Below, in pieces: positions 37,823 through 40,022 of a DNA stretch of 40,022 nt (position 1 is the stretch's first letter; each line of letters begins with the position of its first letter). The DNA is taken from positions 1 through 40,022 of the IMG/VR virus record IMGVR_UViG_3300044844_000901. The stretch is one strand, 5' to 3'. The DNA is from a virus. The translations under genes were made by a program, and so were the position numbers. Under the pieces are notes generated by a model. It had not been told where the DNA came from. It made no database searches and saw only the letters and a program-made list of their open reading frames with translations.

Positions 37823-40022
37823 TTAATGCGTAGCTTGATAAGCTGCGCGGTCACGAATGCTTTTCGTGCGTTTGGTGATCAGATCACGCACACGTTCGGG
37901 ATCTTCGTTGGTCAGCTTCAATAAATCCGCGCCCTGCTGTTCAATGAACTGGCGATAGCCTTGGCCCGTCAACCGCTGGTAACGATCCTTTTCCACGGGA
38001 GTCATCGAGCGGCGGGTTCCATCGGCAAGCTGCACCACACGCACCCCAGTGCTGGGATCAGGCAAGTAAACATCCCGCTCATTGAGTTTGGCAAGCAAAC
38101 GATACGCTGGATCGAGCGTGCCCACTTGCATCACTCGGGAAAGAGGGCCGCGGTCGAGTTTGATGTCCTCGCCGAAAATATCCACACGTTTGCCGCTGCT
38201 GAGCTGGCGCACCACGGGCACTTCCTTGGTCCACTTCTGCCACCAGTCAGAGCTGACACGCAATTCAGGACTCACCACCATGTCGATGTCTTTGACCAGA
38301 CGCGGAACCAATCCGCCCACGGTTTGCGCAGCCCACTTGTTGAGATTGCTGGCCAGGCCGCTGGCCGGATCGGTGCTGCGAGAGTTTTCACCGAACACCG
38401 TTTGCAACCCTTGAAGCTGGGCCTTGTCGGTGAAACTCATGCCTCCTTGCACCAGTGAACTCATCAGCACATTCACGGCCCACGCTTCACTGTTCTTCTG
38501 CTTGAGCATGGCCGCCACCGTGTTGACGATGCCAGCAATGCCCCACTGCTGATAATTGAAACCGACCACACGGCCTTTGGAGTCCCGGCCCCAAACCGTG
38601 AAGGGTTGTTTGCCCTGCGCATACAACTGAGCTTTTTCCTGCGGCGTCTTGTCCTTCCATCCATCCTCGATGCCCTTTTCGTCGTCGTCATCATCAAAGG
38701 CCAGATAAAGGGCAAGGCCGACTAGCGCGCCAATCACCTGTTTGGCCGCAAGGATGTCACCCTGCGCACCCGTGCGACCCTGCTGGCCGACCGCATACGC
38801 ACCCACGACAGGCACATACGACAAATTGCGATTCAGCGCCTGCGCCAGCGTGCGGGCAAACTTGGTGCCTGTAATGGCTCGCGCCAATGGAGCGGTGCCT
38901 TGCAGCAAGGTCAGCACTTGCTGGCTTTTGGCATCCAGTCCCTCCCGCTTGCTCATGGCCTCCGCCTTGCGGGCCACCACGCCCACTGCGGCGTTCACGG
39001 CGTCCAGCAAACCACCGCCCAAGCCTGTTGGATCGCCTTGCAGCGCCGCCTGCCGGCCGATGGCAGTCGCCTCGTCGAGCACCTCCACTGGAATAATCTG
39101 CTCCAAAATCTCGCGCACGCGGGCATCTTCTTCCAATCGTTGCTGGCGATTTGTCGGAGCGACCCCCGCAGTCAGTTCCGTGCGGGCCTGTTGGCGGGCA
39201 GCCAGTTTGTCCGCTGGGAGAACCCGCAGCGCCTTGGCATACAAATCAGGATGCCGCGCCAAAGCCATTGCCTTGGCACCTTCCCGAGTGCTGGCAGAAT
39301 TAACATGATCCAGCGCCGTCAGCATTCGGCCGAAGAAAATCATAAAGCCGCCTGGAACCCTGCGCCAGCCGCCTTTGCGCCACATCTCCGCGCCCACATC
39401 GGATGCCAGTCGATTGCCACCTTCCAGCGCTTGTTTAGCCTCCAGTTCAAAATTGCGCATCATGCTCTTGTTGCCAGTGAAAACATGATCCATGGCTTCC
39501 ATAAAAGCCGAAGGCACACGGGCAAACAGCGATCCAAGCGCCCGCAGCGCCACATCCTTGTTGCCGGTTCGCAGTGCCGTCACCACGCTTCCCAGTCCGA
39601 CATCCTCGATGCCGTTGGCAATGCCAAGCCCAATGTCCACCAGCGTGCGCTCGCCTGACAACACGCTGGCCGTCCACCAGCTATCCAGCACCTGCCATTT
39701 GGTCGCACCAGTTAGTTCTTGCAGGCGCTCTACCAGCCGTTGCTCCAGTTTGCGGCGGGGCAAACCTTCCGGCGCAGCTTGAATCTGCTCCCCCAGCTTG
39801 CGCAGTTCGGCACCCTGGGCCGCGTCGATCTGGTTGATGCCGTATTCCTTGGCCAGCACTTCGCGAAACAGTTCACTGTTCAGCATGCCGAGATTCATCA
39901 AGCGCAGCAGCTTCGGCAGCACCTTCTTCACCTTGTCACGATCCCGCTTGTCCTTCTCGCCGAGAATGCCCGCTTTCTCCAGCTCGCGATTAAACACCGC
40001 CTTGCGCTCCCGTTGCCAGGCG
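37823..40022 (-). CDS. Giant virion/polyvalent protein, C-terminal part
   Basis: Continuation of the gene starting at 4329: after the 136-base overlap the frame runs through residues 1444-2130 to the TAA at 37823. The frame is also open to the right end of the window. The C-terminal part has long helices (RRKLEQRLVERLQELTGATK), a hydrophobic segment at about residues 1827-1840 (VIGALVGLALYLAF) followed by five Asp, and a C-terminal domain ending ITKRTKSIRDRAAYQATH. The single hydrophobic segment fits an ejection protein that inserts in the host membrane, but that is inference. Confidence 0.8.
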   Translation of the reverse strand, partial: AWQRERKAVFNRELEKAGILGEKDKRDRDKVKKVLPKLLRLMNLGMLNSELFREVLAKEYGINQIDAAQGAELRKLGEQIQAAPEGLPRRKLEQRLVERLQELTGATKWQVLDSWWTASVLSGERTLVDIGLGIANGIEDVGLGSVVTALRTGNKDVALRALGSLFARVPSAFMEAMDHVFTGNKSMMRNFELEAKQALEGGNRLASDVGAEMWRKGGWRRVPGGFMIFFGRMLTALDHVNSASTREGAKAMALARHPDLYAKALRVLPADKLAARQQARTELTAGVAPTNRQQRLEEDARVREILEQIIPVEVLDEATAIGRQAALQGDPTGLGGGLLDAVNAAVGVVARKAEAMSKREGLDAKSQQVLTLLQGTAPLARAITGTKFARTLAQALNRNLSYVPVVGAYAVGQQGRTGAQGDILAAKQVIGALVGLALYLAFDDDDDEKGIEDGWKDKTPQEKAQLYAQGKQPFTVWGRDSKGRVVGFNYQQWGIAGIVNTVAAMLKQKNSEAWAVNVLMSSLVQGGMSFTDKAQLQGLQTVFGENSRSTDPASGLASNLNKWAAQTVGGLVPRLVKDIDMVVSPELRVSSDWWQKWTKEVPVVRQLSSGKRVDIFGEDIKLDRGPLSRVMQVGTLDPAYRLLAKLNERDVYLPDPSTGVRVVQLADGTRRSMTPVEKDRYQRLTGQGYRQFIEQQGADLLKLTNEDPERVRDLITKRTKSIRDRAAYQATH
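39887..40022. repeat. Terminal overlap, right copy
   Basis: Same 136 bases as 1-136, differing only at 40013. See the left copy for interpretation. Confidence 0.85.

Noticed and set aside
1-40022. CRISPR array
   Set aside because: No regular direct repeats with unique 25-40 bp spacers; the repeats found are tandem or in coding sequence.
39887-40022. True physical direct terminal repeat like T7
   Set aside because: It lies inside a gene that joins in frame and shows a mismatch near the end, better explained by circular assembly overlap. Not fully excluded.

Overview
The window is a complete or nearly complete temperate dsDNA bacteriophage genome of about 39.9 kb, GC-rich, assembled as a circle. 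Bases 1-136 recur at 39887-40022 with one mismatch, and a single very large gene reads in frame across that junction, giving a unit length of 39,886 bp. The host cannot be read directly. An IntI-type integrase, intergenic CATTCGTCATTC-like repeats, an 8-bp tandem repeat (AGTCTCCC) and a general lack of Shine-Dalgarno sites recall Verrucomicrobia-like bacteria, but that is inference. No head, tail or replication gene looks broken. One small gene is interrupted at an A8 tract.

Layout. A divergent control region at 28.7-28.9 kb separates two arms. The minus-strand arm runs from 28705 leftward to base 1 and across the junction to 37132. It holds early small genes (HTH proteins, a 57-aa membrane protein, hypotheticals), then replication genes (YdaU/DUF1376-like protein, cytosine methyltransferase, DnaB helicase, SSB-like protein), then packaging and head genes (large terminase, portal, scaffold, SU10/DUF5309-type capsid). 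After these come connector and tail genes, a lysis group (HTH-bearing membrane protein, GHSNG hydrolase, 41-aa membrane peptide, zinc amidase), a collagen-like fibre protein, a repeat-rich virion protein, a 2130-aa internal virion or polyvalent protein, a dNTP-pyrophosphohydrolase-like gene and a secreted small protein. Many junctions are 4-base ATGA or GTGA overlaps, so the arm is translationally coupled. Strong hairpins follow the capsid gene and the last gene.

The plus-strand arm (28895-35503) is accessory and lysogenic. It holds a DUF932-like protein, small zinc-finger and HTH proteins, a probable repressor, a run of small ORFs including an Acb2/Tad1-like anti-defence candidate, an integron-type (IntI) integrase, and four further small genes. 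A second tyrosine recombinase (36844-35588, minus) lies next to a 59-bp copy of the 3' half of tRNA-Leu(TAA), the likely attP. That recombinase is probably the prophage integrase, which leaves the IntI enzyme without an obvious role in prophage integration.

Most interesting: (1) an integron-like locus at 31.5-33.9 kb, made of an IntI integrase with the IntI-specific insertion, two attC-like imperfect palindromes and small cassette-like ORFs; (2) the methyltransferase gene, which is open end to end in a second same-strand frame that itself resembles a recurring phage protein and has the better-spaced Shine-Dalgarno; (3) A AAA AAG/AAC slippery tracts in neighbouring early genes, one of which is needed to join two halves of a protein; (4) a duplicated ~65-bp promoter/leader element with a hairpin in front of two plus-strand genes.
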